Assembly (NCBI GenBank): GCA_034440575.1
Contig: JAOTOL010001561.1
Span: forward strand, 103,501-167,500
Length of the DNA stretch: 64,000 nucleotides
Source: Imbricaverruca yamaguchii
Taxonomy: Eukaryota; Arthropoda; Thecostraca; Neoverrucidae
Reading direction: 5' to 3'
Positions 32,800-43,499 of the stretch are shown one piece after another. Within the stretch, counting starts at the first letter, position 1, and each line of letters begins with the position of its first letter. Under the pieces are notes generated by a model. It ran no database searches. It was not told the DNA's origin and saw nothing but the letters and a program-made list of their open reading frames with translations. A program made the translations under genes and the position numbers.

Positions 32800-32858
<59 letters not shown>
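32722..32858. repeat. (CA)n and (TA)n microsatellites, left arm
   Basis: A CA run at 32,722-32,754 and a TA run at about 32,806-32,858 lie downstream of the gene. The right arm has related CA/TG tracts at 45,441-45,633. Open frames here are simple-repeat by-products. Confidence 0.95.
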
Positions 32859-32864
<6 letters not shown>

Positions 32865-33313
32865 CTCTTGTGAGGACAACCAGACATACCAGGGATACAA
32901 ATACCCCCCCCCCCACACACACATACACTGGGTTGCAGAGGACATGCTGAGGGCGGTCTGATACCCCTAAATGCTGTTGTACCCTACATATAGACTACGG
33001 AGGGTAAATCCCAGGCATAATGCCTCACACGAGGCACAACTGCACCGATATTCTGCTGAGGATGAACAACATGTATGAATGATGTCTGTATATTCGAAAG
33101 AACAAGCCTATTATGAAATAGTTCACTAATATAATCTTGGGGTCCATGTGCAACTGTTTTCTTGCATCGACATTTTTCCTCTGTTTTGTTTTCCTTGGGA
33201 TGCTACGCAATGTAGCGAAGCTTTGTGCTCAAACAAAATAGTTTCAACGAAAGTATCGTCATCTATGTAGCTCCATTGGCAATCAGGTATATCGTATCCA
33301 CGGGTCTGTCTTT

Positions 33314-33315
<2 letters not shown>

Positions 33316-33397
<82 letters not shown>

Positions 33398-33398
33398 T
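33316..33398. repeat. (TA)n(TG)n microsatellite, left arm
   Basis: TA run to 33,371, then TG to about 33,397. The mirrored tract at 44,920-45,054 is longer (CA to 44,976, TA to 45,054), so length has changed since duplication. Confidence 0.95.
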
Positions 33399-33572
33399 TA
33401 TGTGAGTGCGTGTGTTTACATCACAGGCAAATCTAGACGGCATTTCTGAACGGAGTGGGGAGCGCGATGGGGTAGTGGAAAAGGCAATTAGTCCCGTGGA
33501 GCATGCCTGTAACGCACGCCAGTAGTGTCCCTTGGTGGCGCTGGCCCCCTCAATCATGGATTGACTACCTCG

Positions 33573-33927
33573 ATAATCGATTCAGCCCCCGAAAAAAGCA
33601 TCAGACCGGAGCTTAATATGTGACAAGCTTAAATTAAAAATGGATTCGTAGTCCACGTTTGAGCACCATCATGAATGAGCATGCCATTCAGATGTGCACA
33701 CAGTTAATGATGGGGTCGCAATATGGGCGGTCCTGCATGTGTGTGTCTTGTCTTGCATCGAGGCGCACCGGGCATTGCGTGTTAGCATAGAATTGTTTAC
33801 CGAACGATGCTACTGTTGTCTAGTATTCAGAGTCGGAAAATCCTATTCAGCGCAGTGGCCATTTTAAGCCCTACTTACGAACGGAAAACACGCCTCCATG
33901 TGGTCAAGTTCTTGCCAGGGATCGCAA
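33573..33927. other. Unassigned DNA inside the inverted-duplication spacer
   Basis: No feature recognised between the arm boundary and the piggyBac-like element. Confidence 0.3.
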
Positions 33928-34772
33928 TTAACCCGCGCCGTCTTTCCGGTCAAATCCTCACACCCCGTCTCGGGGGGGGGGGGGGCTGTTGAAGACCACC
34001 CCTCTAAAATCAAAACCAAGCATCGCACGGAAACGAAAGATGTGTCATCGCAAAGCGCTCAACGAATAGGGTCCGGGTCCACCCCTAAAAAAAATTCCTG
34101 AAGAGTGACATCACCAGGGGGCTAGAATTTCACAACTTTTCACGACTTACATTGTGTTTTTTACTCTGGGGTGTTCATTTTGGGGATATATGAAGAACAA
34201 AATATTTGTAATGAGAGAAGGACAGCAAAATCGACCAGGGCTATAATTTTTTTTTCGCCCGCCTCCCCCCAATTTTTTTCTCTCGAAATTTCAAAATTTT
34301 GAGCTTTCAAGTTTTCCTTAATTTTCCTTTTCCATCGGGTAGAGCAGACCGACAAACGTTGTTGAAAGTCAACTTGCCCTAATACAAAATGTTTACTTTA
34401 GCCAGATTCCTGTGTTTGATCTGCAACATGGCAAACACGCAAAATTTATATGCAGTTAAAAAGGAAAAAAGGAAAGATTCAACTCGTACGTTTTATTGCA
34501 TATCTAAAGATAAGCAAACGCTGAAAGTTTCATTTAAATATCTGTATCCGTTAAAGCGTGATGACTGCTTGAACGTTTTTTGGAGGCGACTCACTTGACC
34601 TTGACTAACTGGTTGACCCTAGATGACCTGACCTACAAATTTTGAAACAGGTCAAATTGATGTGGGAAAAGGTATGCTAAATTTGGGCGCGCTACCGCGC
34701 GCCGTTCGTCCGCTATCCGCGAAAAACCTGAGGGTGGGGGGGTTGAAGACCGCCCGAGACGGGACGGGTTAA
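33928..34772 (-). mobile_element. piggyBac-like nonautonomous element (TTAA target, family 1)
   Basis: The 845-bp unit begins TTAACCCGCGCCGTC at 33,928 and ends GACGGGTTAA at 34,772, so it has TTAA at each end and CCCG/CGGG inner termini, the target-site rule of piggyBac-superfamily elements. It is in reverse orientation to the copies at 50.58-51.62 kb and shares with them the words CCGCCC-GAGACGGG, TTGAAGACC, GTCGGTTTTC-like and the internal GTTGAAC-TTTTTGGAGG block. No transposase is encoded, so it would depend on another copy in trans. Confidence 0.7.
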
Positions 34773-35696
34773 TAATTGCGTCATGCATCGCCATCCACTG
34801 CATGTTATATATGCGCGCCAATACAAGTGTGAAACTAATGATCATCGCTCGTGATGTGCAAACAGGTCGTTTACAGGGGACGCATAGTGAAGGAAAAGAG
34901 TGGTCACGGATGGATCTAGCCCACCGGTTTGGGGGAGGGGCAACTTTCGGATTTTAGCGTCAGCCTCCGCCCCCCCCCCACCTCAATGGTGTGCCTAGGA
35001 TTTGCATGAAGGCTGGGATGGATTTGGAGGGTGCCCATCCTGTCATTATTTATGGTTGAATGGCAATGCTGGCAAATGCACTGTATTGCCAGCATTATTT
35101 TGGTTTATGCCAAATTATTTTGGGCGGCAACAACAGGCTTACCTTTGTTCAAGGAAAAAATTAAAAGTATCGAAAAGTTGTCAATCTTTTGCATGGTAAG
35201 TTATAATTATTAAACCGGTTGCATATTTGTTGTATCCTCACTCTTTCCACAGTGCAAAAACCCTGACCTGCTGTTTACATGATCACATTAGCAGCGGTCT
35301 CCAAGATACTCATTATTGAGCATGTTGTTAATGTGAACTTCTTACTTGGAGTAACAGCAAGCAAGCTGATCTCAGTCTCATTAGGCTGGTGCAACTCTGG
35401 ACCTCACCAGGCAGAGGCTGGGCTGGTGCCGACTTCTGGTGCAGGCAGAAGATCGAGACAGGAGAGGTTGGAGGTAGAACAACCCCTTGAGGAGAAGGTT
35501 GAGATGGATAATCCAGACTGAAAATAAAGACAGACATATACTGCAATATGCACCTTTGAGTTGACAACGTTTTATTCTTAGACATCTTAGTTTAAACATT
35601 TTTTGCACAACAAGAACAACAAAGTTTTCCATTTATCAAAATACCCCATTTGATTATCAGACCATGATTATGTCTTTAACGGGAGGTTAGGCTAGG
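34773..35696. other. Unassigned DNA
   Basis: A G-run terminus-like motif (CCGGTTTGGGGGAGGGGC) lies at about 34,922-34,942 and a C-run at 34,968-34,980. The small frames show no recognised motif. Nothing else supported. Confidence 0.3.
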
Positions 35697-36694
35697 TTAG
35701 CACGTGCCATGGAGCGGGGGGGGGGGACAAAATCCGCCCACTCCTCCGGTTTTTCGCACATAACTCTAGATTTATCCGGCCTATTGGCGAAATTATTTGC
35801 ATACCTGCTTAGAAATGAACGACACGTTGTTTAAAGCCAGGAAACGGAAATCGGCCGAACATTTTTTCGAGTTGGGGCCGTTAAAGGAAAACAATTCGCA
35901 GCGCACGACAACAAAAATCGGCGCGGATGCGTTTCCAAAACATCGGCAAAAGGAAAGTGTTCTTGGCGACACTAGCGATTTATTTGATGTGTATTTTTCA
36001 GCTATATAGTTTCAAAAGTCATGTTTGGTCACCGAGGTCAAGTCAGGTCAAGCCCATGACAGGTTAATGAAACCAAACTTGGTCAATCGGAATGTTGTCA
36101 TAAATGAAAATGACCTTCATGGTATTGATGTTACTTTTCATGTTACTCCCTACACATTTTGAAAACTACTGCTTTTCATTGTGTACCTAAGCGTTTTAAT
36201 ACTGTGTTCCTGTAGATACTTTTCTCCTTTCTTTGCGAAGCCGATTGCGCCGAGCCGCCCAACGGAGCATTCGGACGGTCTGCCCGGTTCCGGTAACTGG
36301 AGCAAGTAATGACTCGATAAAGTGCTGCTGCATAGGTGACTTGAGGTTAAATGCATCTGGCATGCAATGGTCTAGCATCTGTATTGCATCATTAGTAATG
36401 TCCAAAACATCATTGATGCCCATTTTGGAACATTTAAACACACTCACCGCGAGTCATAACAAGGACAAGCCAATCCACGCAAAACCAGAAAATTTGGATA
36501 TTTCGGCCTAATTTGACCTTGAAGATATTGAACTACGGTCATGAAATCTGCACACAATAGAGTATACTACCGTACCCATCCACCCTTTGAATTTCGTTGC
36601 TCCAACTTTAATAGGAGTCGAGATCTTAGGGGGGGGCGGAATCCGCCCCCTCCAGTGCAAGTAATATTCAGAGGCCCTTCAGGGCGCGTGTTTG
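35697..36694 (+). mobile_element. piggyBac-like nonautonomous element (family 2)
   Basis: The left end TTAGCACGTGCCATGGAGCGGGG and the right end CCTTCAGGGCGCGTGTTT are degenerate inverted repeats of TTAACACGCGCCCTGGAAGGGG, preserved in the copies at 37.17-38.12 and 52.39-53.66 kb. Internal landmarks are AAATCCGCCC-CTCCGGTTTTTCG, CTTGGCGACACTAG, GAGCCGCCCAACGGAGCA, CCCGGTTCCGGTAACTGGAGCA and GCAAAACCAGAA. TTAA at the ends has drifted to TTAG. No transposase frame is present. Confidence 0.6.
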
Positions 36695-36699
36695 GTTCT

Positions 36700-37140
36700 G
36701 TTGCATTTTTATTTTATATTTTATAAACATTGATTTTTACTGAAAAGTAAACAATTGCACAGAAAATGAGTGATCCACATTCGGTCAGTCGGTCACATTC
36801 ATAAACATTTCATTGGAAAGGTGTATTCCAAGGATTCATAAAACGCCTTCAAACCTGAATTTACTACCTAGCCTTCCATGTCAGAATTTGTTGAAAGGAT
36901 TTGTTTTTGTTTTAATCTTAAAAAGCCCAAAAATGGACCAAAGCCTAGCCAAACCTATTTGTTTTTGCAGGAAATAAATTTATGTGGACAATGTATTTTT
37001 CAAAGTTTTTTAATTGAATTTTATCAACTATAAATAAAAACCTAACCTAACCTAATCTAACCAAGCTGAACCAAACCTAAGCCTATATATATGCGTGCTT
37101 CATGGAGGTAAAACGTGTAAAGCTTGTTATGTGGATATTT
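36700..37140. repeat. Dispersed AT-rich repeat A copy with CCTAACCTAACC
   Basis: The GAAAAGTAAAC, AAATGAGTGATC, CATAAACATTTCATTGGAAA and ATTCATAAAACG blocks match 1475-1575, and a CCTAACCTAACCTAATCTAACC cluster lies at 37,040-37,062. The copy sits between two family-2 TTAA elements in opposite orientations. Confidence 0.6.
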
Positions 37141-37169
37141 CAACACACTCTGTGGAGAACCTCTGAAGA

Positions 37170-38124
37170 TTACGCGCACTGGACGGTGGCGGATTCCGCC
37201 TCCGTCACCCTAAGATCTCAGCTCCTATTGAATCTGGAGCAACGAAATTCCCAGGGAGGATGTGCACGGCAGGGATCTCCATTGTGTACAAACTTCATGG
37301 CCTTGGATCATTATATTCAAGTTCAAATAAGGTCAACATTTCAAATTTTCTGGTTTTGCGTCGCTTGGCTTGTCATCGTTCTGGATCGCTGTGATTGTGT
37401 TTACACGCTCCGAAATCGGCATCAATGATGTTTTGGACATTACTGATGGTGCAATACAGATGCTAAACCTGCATTTGACCTCAGGTCACCTATATAGCAG
37501 CACTTTATTAGGACTTACTTGCTCCAATTACCGGAACCAGGCCGCCCGCCCCACTGCTCCGTTGGGTGGCTCAACGCAATCGGCTTCACAAAAAATACAG
37601 TATGGAATCGTTTAGGTACACAATGACAAACAGTGGTTTTCAGGATGTGTAGGGAGTAACATGCAATATGACATCAATCGCATGACAGTCATTTGCATTT
37701 GTAACATTCCAGTTGATGAAATTTGGTTCCATTAACCTGTCATGAACTTAACCTGACTTGACTTCGGTTAGCTAACATGACTTTGAAACTATATAGCATA
37801 ACCACATGCATCAAACAAGTCACTAGTGTTGCCAAGAACACTTCCCTTTTGCCAATATACGGAAAGCACTTCAGAGCCGATCTTTGTAGTCTGGCGCTAA
37901 TAAGTTTTTTAAAAAAAAAAACTTAAACGGCCCCTAACTCGAAAAAAAAACAACTTCGGCCGACTTTCGTTTTTCGTGCTTTAAGTAACGCACCGGTAAT
38001 TTTTAAGCAGGTACGCAAACAATGGCGTATATCTGCTGGTAAAATCTGGAGTTATGTACGAAAAACCGGAGGGGTTGGCGGATTTCGCCATCCCCCCCCC
38101 TACCCCTTCCAGGGCGCGTGTTAA
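37170..38124 (-). mobile_element. piggyBac-like nonautonomous element (family 2, inverted copy)
   Basis: The right end CCTTCCAGGGCGCGTGTTAA (ending 38,124) is intact, and the left end TTACGCGCACTGGACGG starts at 37,170. The interior is the reverse complement of 35,697-36,694. About 955 bp with no coding capacity. With its neighbour it makes an inverted pair separated by repeat A. Confidence 0.65.
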
Positions 38125-38529
38125 TGTGCAATAATACCCAAAGCATAAGGCAATAACCACAAGATTATAGGAAGGTACCTATGTACCGACCTAGGTATGT
38201 ACTAAGTAATAGGCAAAGCTTGTCTGGTGTTATCAGATTTGAAACGTTCAGAATAAAAGGTGATGAAGCTTACCAAAGGCCAATGCATTTGTCATCCGAC
38301 AGACTTGAAAGAAAAGACTAACCTATTATCAGAGTATTTCCTTGTTGAGTATGGCCATCCAAATAATTATCCAAGTGTACATTGGTATTACCATAGAGCT
38401 AAACTTGCAGTGCAAGGTAGTTTTTGAGTTCTTGGAATTTCTTTTTCTGGTCCAATTCTTATAAATATTGTCAACATGATGCAGCCACTCATTTACTCTG
38501 GAAGTGCATACTTTTTCAATTGGGAGACA

Positions 38530-38905
38530 AAGTAACACCAAAAAAGGGGCTTGGATTTCGGTAAGATAGCATTAAAAGTGATGTTCAAAATAACAAAAAA
38601 TATAGCCTAACTTAACCTAACCTAGCCTAACACTAAACGCAAGAAAATAAATTGTTTTAAAAAATGGAAAATTTTCAAACAACTTTTTGCATAAAAATTT
38701 TGAACTTAAAAAGCTTAACCTAACCTAACCTAGCTTGACCCATTTTTGAAGGATCAATTTCTTGGATAAATATTCCACAAAATTGTTTGTAAAAAAATAT
38801 AGTTTTTCTAACTCAAAACAGAAGCCTAGCCTAACCCAACCTAACCAAACGTAACCTATTTCTTTGCTTCATGAGGATGTACGTGCAAAACTTGTCTTGT
38901 AGATG
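38530..38905. repeat. Dispersed AT-rich repeat A copy with CCTAACC clusters
   Basis: Clusters CTTAACCTAACCTAGCCTAAC near 38,607, TTAACCTAACCTAACC near 38,716 and CCTAACCCAACCTAACC near 38,828 lie in AT-rich DNA, with ordered A-family words upstream. It is the densest TTAGG-like copy in the window. Confidence 0.6.
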
Positions 38906-38906
38906 C

Positions 38907-39089
38907 CTACATTAAGCCAGCGTTAACAATTGTTTTTTCGTTAGGTGTGACATGTTGAAAGGAGTCCACGACGATGTCGATCTTGCCCATGGAAGTGATG
39001 TCATTTACAATATTGTTGAAGTCCTTTATACTCAATTTTGAGCCAATAGCTTGTATGTGTACATCCGCTTCGTACATTTTTGGAGACAC
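38907..39089 (-). other. Possible terminal exon of an unrecognised gene
   Basis: The minus-strand frame of 60 residues starts exactly after an AG (CCCTATAATAG) and ends at TAG 38,907. Its sequence has ordinary protein composition (alternating hydrophobic and charged residues: VHIQAIGSKLSIKDF, then IVNDITSMGKIDIVVDSF) and contains no repeat. The acceptor pyrimidine tract is weak, although a branch-like CATTAAC lies upstream. No family is recognised and no partner exon was found. It may be the last exon of a host gene or a relic of an unrecognised element. Confidence 0.3.
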
Positions 39090-39525
39090 CTATTATAGGG
39101 ATACTTATGTTAATGACAATGATGAGAATGGCATACTATCACCAAATTCTCTTCAACTGTAGACCATATCATGAGTAATCTCTACTTGAACCCTTAAAGT
39201 TTGATAATTACATTATACAATAGGAATACAATACATCTTCCTAATATACTCGAATCTCCCTTACATCCGAACCCACCAGTTATTTCTTATTCAGGATCTA
39301 ATAGCCAACATACCTCCTCTTGCTATTCATTTTTAAAGAAAAATTCACCCAAAGTAGCCTATCTCTTCATCTTAGCAACCCACATCAGCATACGAAGCAT
39401 GCTGCTGAACTGGGCTTATCTGGACACACGCACAAAACGTCCTGTTCAAATTCCGCTTTGGAAATCTGTCTCACTGGGTTTGCTTGCCCGTTACTGGCTA
39501 AACTAAATTCATGAAGCCATCTGAC
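39090..39525. other. Unassigned DNA upstream of the PIF/Harbinger-like element
   Basis: A 101-codon plus-strand frame (39,201-39,506) is present but shows no known motif. No splice pattern or element end was recognised. Confidence 0.25.
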
Positions 39526-39528
39526 TAA

Positions 39529-42146
39529 AGCCCGGTTCACACTACGGTCTTTTGACGCTTTCCGAGCGTTTATTCATCGTTTTTAGGTCGTTTCGTCAAA
39601 CAAACGGCAATCGAACGTATTTCAGGCGCCAGTCAGAACTGCGTATTACGAACGTTTAACGCGATCGGAGCGTCGCACAGTGTGCACCGGGGCATGTCAA
39701 GAGACCGGGTAATGAACGTCAATCTGGCGTCCAAAAGATAGATATAGTTTATCTTTTCAACGCCGATTCAGCGTTTAACGTTCTGTTGGCGTGACTGCGT
39801 GGCCGCGAGATATTCGAAGTTGTGTTGGCTGTCTTTAACCAGGTGAGAAGCATTGATTTGCTTGTGGATAGAATATTGCATTTCCTAGCACACTTCTTGA
39901 CCACGTGGTAGAGAGGTAGCACTGGAAAATAGTCACAAGCAGAATTGTATGCAATGTTGTATTGAGTTTGTGTTTCTTTGGCACTGAAATAACATGCTTG
40001 TTCACCCAAGATGGAAAGGTGGGAAGTAATATTTTGGGGTTGTGCATGCAGCCCTGACAAAATCTTGCAGGTATCTCTGAAGAACATAGCCATGCAGAAA
40101 ATCATTGGCCCAATGAGTTTCTGCATGGCTATTGTAATGCCTATTGTAAGCAATTAAACACATTGACAATTTCTGATACTCCAAACACAACTTGGCACTG
40201 CCAGGTTATGCATAATGGTGAAAAACATATTCATAATTTCCATTGCTGTAAATCCCAATTCATTGGAATTTTCAGAGCCAAAATCATTGCTTGTGCATGT
40301 CCAGTGCCAACTACACATGCTCTCTGTTTCTGATGTGTGCATGCTATGCATATTGAAATATGTACATGATAATTTTGATCCTCACTCTCTATCAAGGTGC
40401 ACTTAGTTCATGTCCCAAGGTAGGCTGCAAAGTTAACTCATCTGTTTCATCTGCATACTCATGGTTTGGCATGTTGGGACTTGTGGTTCAGAATGGGCAA
40501 CTAGATGATGATTTCCACAAAGTGCAACCAGGAAGAACCCCTGTGGCTCAATGTTGCACTTCTGTGTTAGGTTTTTAGTCTGGCATATTCCGCAACAACA
40601 CCCAAATCCTTTGTTTGCTCAGTCACAACTCGTAATTGGTCACCCATCAAGTGTGCATCCCTACAATCATGATCTCACACTAATCAAAATTACATTTCAT
40701 TTGCCACTTTTTGACCACGTCACATGCTGATCCAACTATTTTCCTTGGGAGTCTTCATGGCACAATAAAATTATGTGAAACATGTAATATTCGGCAAGTT
40801 GTGCTATCCAGCTCAGCTGTGCAAGCTATCTAATACAGCATTTAACATTATTTGTTCTATTGGCATATGATGGCACACTCAATCAAATGTGCTTCATTGG
40901 CATGGAAAAAACATGTTTGTTCACCCAAGATGGAAAATAATATTTTGGGGCTGTGTATGCAGCCATGACAAAATCTTCCAAGTATTTCTGAAGAACATAG
41001 CCATGCAGGAGATCATTGGCCCTGTGAGTTCTAAGTGCCTACTATAAGCAATGAAAAACCCTTGACAATTTCTGACACTCCAAGCACAACTTGGCACTGC
41101 CAGGTTATGCATGATGGTGAAAAACATATCCATAAGTTCTATTGCTGTAAATGTCAATTCATTGGAATTTTTAGAGCAAAAGGCATTGGTTGTGCATGTC
41201 CAGTGCCAACTACAGATGCTATCTTTTCTGATGTATGCATGATATGCATATTGAAATATGTACATGTTAATTTTGGTCCTCACTATGTCAAGGTGCACTT
41301 AAGTTGATGTCCCAAGGTAGGCTGCAAAGTCAACCCATCTATTTTGTCTGCAGACTCATGGTCCGGCATGTTGGGACTTGTTGTTCAGCATGGGCAACTA
41401 GCCGATGTGTCCACAAAATGCAACCAAGGAGAGCCCCTGTGACTCAATGTTGCACTTTTGCATTATATTTTTATGTCTGGCACATCGCACAACAACACCC
41501 AAATCCTTCCTTTGCTCAGTCCCAATTCGCAATTGGTCGCCCATCAAGTATGCATCCCTGGTATGCTGTCTACCTACATGCATTATCTTGCACTGATCAA
41601 AATTGCATTTTATTTGCCACTTGTTGACCACTTCATATGCTGTTCCAACTATTTTTGTTGAGAGTCTTCATGGTCAAGCAAAGCAAAAATACGTGAAGCA
41701 TGTAATATTCTGCAACTTGTGCTATCCAGTTCAACTGAGCAAGGCTGAACTGTGGCTATCACAGCATTGGACATCACTTGTTCAACAATGATGCAATATA
41801 AATGGATCACAGAGAATGTATGATTTTCTACGGAGAGATTCATGATTCGACTAAAACCCATGCCATTCATTGCTCATTAGCTGGTTTGCATACTTTTCAC
41901 AAATTTATTTACCAGTGCATACTATTCACAAATTTCCACAAATCAATTTACCAGTCAGAATGGTCTCATTGGCGTCATAATTGATTCGTAGCGAAGCGTA
42001 GAACGAACGTTTCCATTCGGGGAACAGCTTGTGTTATTTCCGGTGTATTTCCGCTCGTTTTACGACGTCTATCTTCTGTTTGACGTTCGATATCCGTTCG
42101 TTTTACGAACGTTTGACGCTCCGAATTGCCAAGAGTGAACCGGGCT
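39529..42146. mobile_element. PIF/Harbinger-like nonautonomous element with 3-bp TAA target duplication
   Basis: The ends are AGCCCGGTTCACACTAC at 39,529 and its inverted partner GAGTGAACCGGGCT ending at 42,146, flanked on both sides by TAA (39,526-39,528 and 42,147-42,149). A 3-bp TWA target duplication is the rule for PIF/Harbinger elements. Subterminal regions on both sides are rich in ACGAACGTTT/AAACGTTCG words. The 2.6-kb interior has no transposase; it is mostly two direct copies of about 0.92 kb (see next entry). TIR similarity beyond the first 15 bp is modest, so the superfamily assignment rests mainly on the TAA. Confidence 0.65.
39960..41740. repeat. Tandem direct duplication (about 0.92 kb) inside the Harbinger-like element
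   Basis: 40,003-40,590 and 40,919-41,480 are collinear: TTGTTCACCCAAGATGGAAA, CAGCC-TGACAAAATCTT, ACATAGCCATGCAG, TGGCACTGCCAGGTTATGCATAATGGTG, and so on. Each copy contains CR1 3'-UTR-like sequence in plus sense (40,518-40,560; 41,415-41,460) followed by CR1 ORF2 sequence in minus sense (about 40,580-40,740; 41,480-41,640). The second copy still reads WQIKCNF-CKIMHVG on the minus strand. The rearranged CR1 was thus present before the duplication. Confidence 0.7.
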
Positions 42147-42149
42147 TAA

Positions 42150-43340
42150 GGAGTAATGAAACTGCTGATTTTGTCAATTCTTGCTGTAAGCAGAACTGAA
42201 GGAGCATAGAACCCTCGATGTGCGTCAGAATCTACTATTCTACCATATTGGGCTTCTAAACGATTATCAAAATTTCCTTAAAATTGGAGATTGTTTCACT
42301 AGGAGCGCTATTATCAAAGCTACCGTATATTAATTTAGTTTACTTCTGTTGTTTTCGGGGGGGCAAAAGACATCATGCCCCCTTTAAGGCGTTTCGGGGG
42401 CCCATGGCCGAAATGCCCCCTTGGATCCGCCAGTAAGTGTGGTATGCAGTAGGAAAACAGTGGCATGCTGGGAAATATAAAGTAAAGAACAGCATCCTTT
42501 TGCGTTGTGTTGCCTTTTGATACAACAGTAATATTCGTATTTTGAACACTCGATATCTGCTAGGTAGTAGGGTCTTTCGTGGTGATGTGTTTAGTGCGCG
42601 TTTTCCAACCCCGTGCTCATGCATGGCACCATATACCTTTTGGTATTTGAGCCATCTCATTCACTCTCATAAAACAACATTATATCCAACATTGAGGGAG
42701 CACTTGCCGACTCAAAAGAAGATAAAACAACGCCCTTGATTTCCTCCCTCCCCAAATAATGTTCAGAAATCAACGCCACTGGCTCCCAGCCACTTCCAGT
42801 TTTGTGCACTTTGTTGTGTATTTGTGTATTTATTATGCCGAGGATCTGTAATAACCAGGAGCACATTGCGGATCGTCCCCAGACAAGTCTTTGTCAAAGA
42901 CATGAGTCTTTGCGTTTATGATGAGCTAAGTTTGGTGGCTGAATTCCAACCACACCACCCCATCGCTAAATTACACAGCGGCACCCCGTTGGGGATGATG
43001 AGAACATATTTGTCGGTCATCTTCCTGCAGAGATTACCCCGACAGTCGATAAATAAACGGTTCCTTTCCGGCCTTAGACAGTTTCTCACTGACATGTGAC
43101 GTCCCCCTCCCTCACTCCCTTCCGATTTGCTATCGCTCCTTTTCAACCAAAGACTATTCCTTCCCTACTTTGCGTCAGGTGTCTTTTTATTGAATCAATT
43201 GGCGGGCCACAGGGTCTGACCTGTGCGCGCAGCCAGCATTTCCTCAATAGGATTAGATTGGTTGGTTCGTTATTGGAATTTAGGGGCGCGTCGACTGCGT
43301 TGGGCATGTAGCTTCCTCAATATGAGAGGGGGGGGGGGGG
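42150..43340. other. Unassigned DNA with a hAT-like terminus
   Basis: At 42,360-42,432 the reverse complement reads CTGGCGGATCCAAGGGGGC, resembling CAGTGGCGGATCC-type hAT ends, followed by several G/C runs. The other end was not found. A G12 run lies at about 43,328-43,340. The remaining frames lack motifs. Confidence 0.3.
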
Positions 43341-43499
43341 CAGGAGCAAAGCGATAAAACTATCGTAATCAGGCCACTATCACTATTTTCATCCTAGGAA
43401 AAGTTGATTAAAACATTTCCGGATTGTTATTTTCTTCAAATTTTATATCTACTTGGTCTATTTTATTGGTCACGTTACGCCTAACATAGCCGCATCAGC

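Larger units (their letters stand above)
29880..33573 (+). repeat. Left arm of a 3.7-4.3-kb inverted duplication
   Basis: The reverse complement of 44,757-49,065 aligns along this arm. The arm holds, in order, a repeat C copy, a Penelope-like relic, the promoter and three exons of the secreted-protein gene, its 3' flank with CA/TA microsatellites, and a terminal block ending at about GATTGACTACCTCGAT. Homology stops at 33,573 and 44,757 on the inner side and near 29,880 and 49,065 on the outer side. Exons and promoter are nearly identical between arms, while introns and flanks carry insertions and array changes. Confidence 0.85.

Noticed and set aside
40430..40740. Twin-priming 5' inversion of CR1
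   Set aside because: The order is sense 3'-UTR first and then antisense ORF2 without a 3' tail, the opposite of the expected twin-priming product; a later rearrangement fits better.
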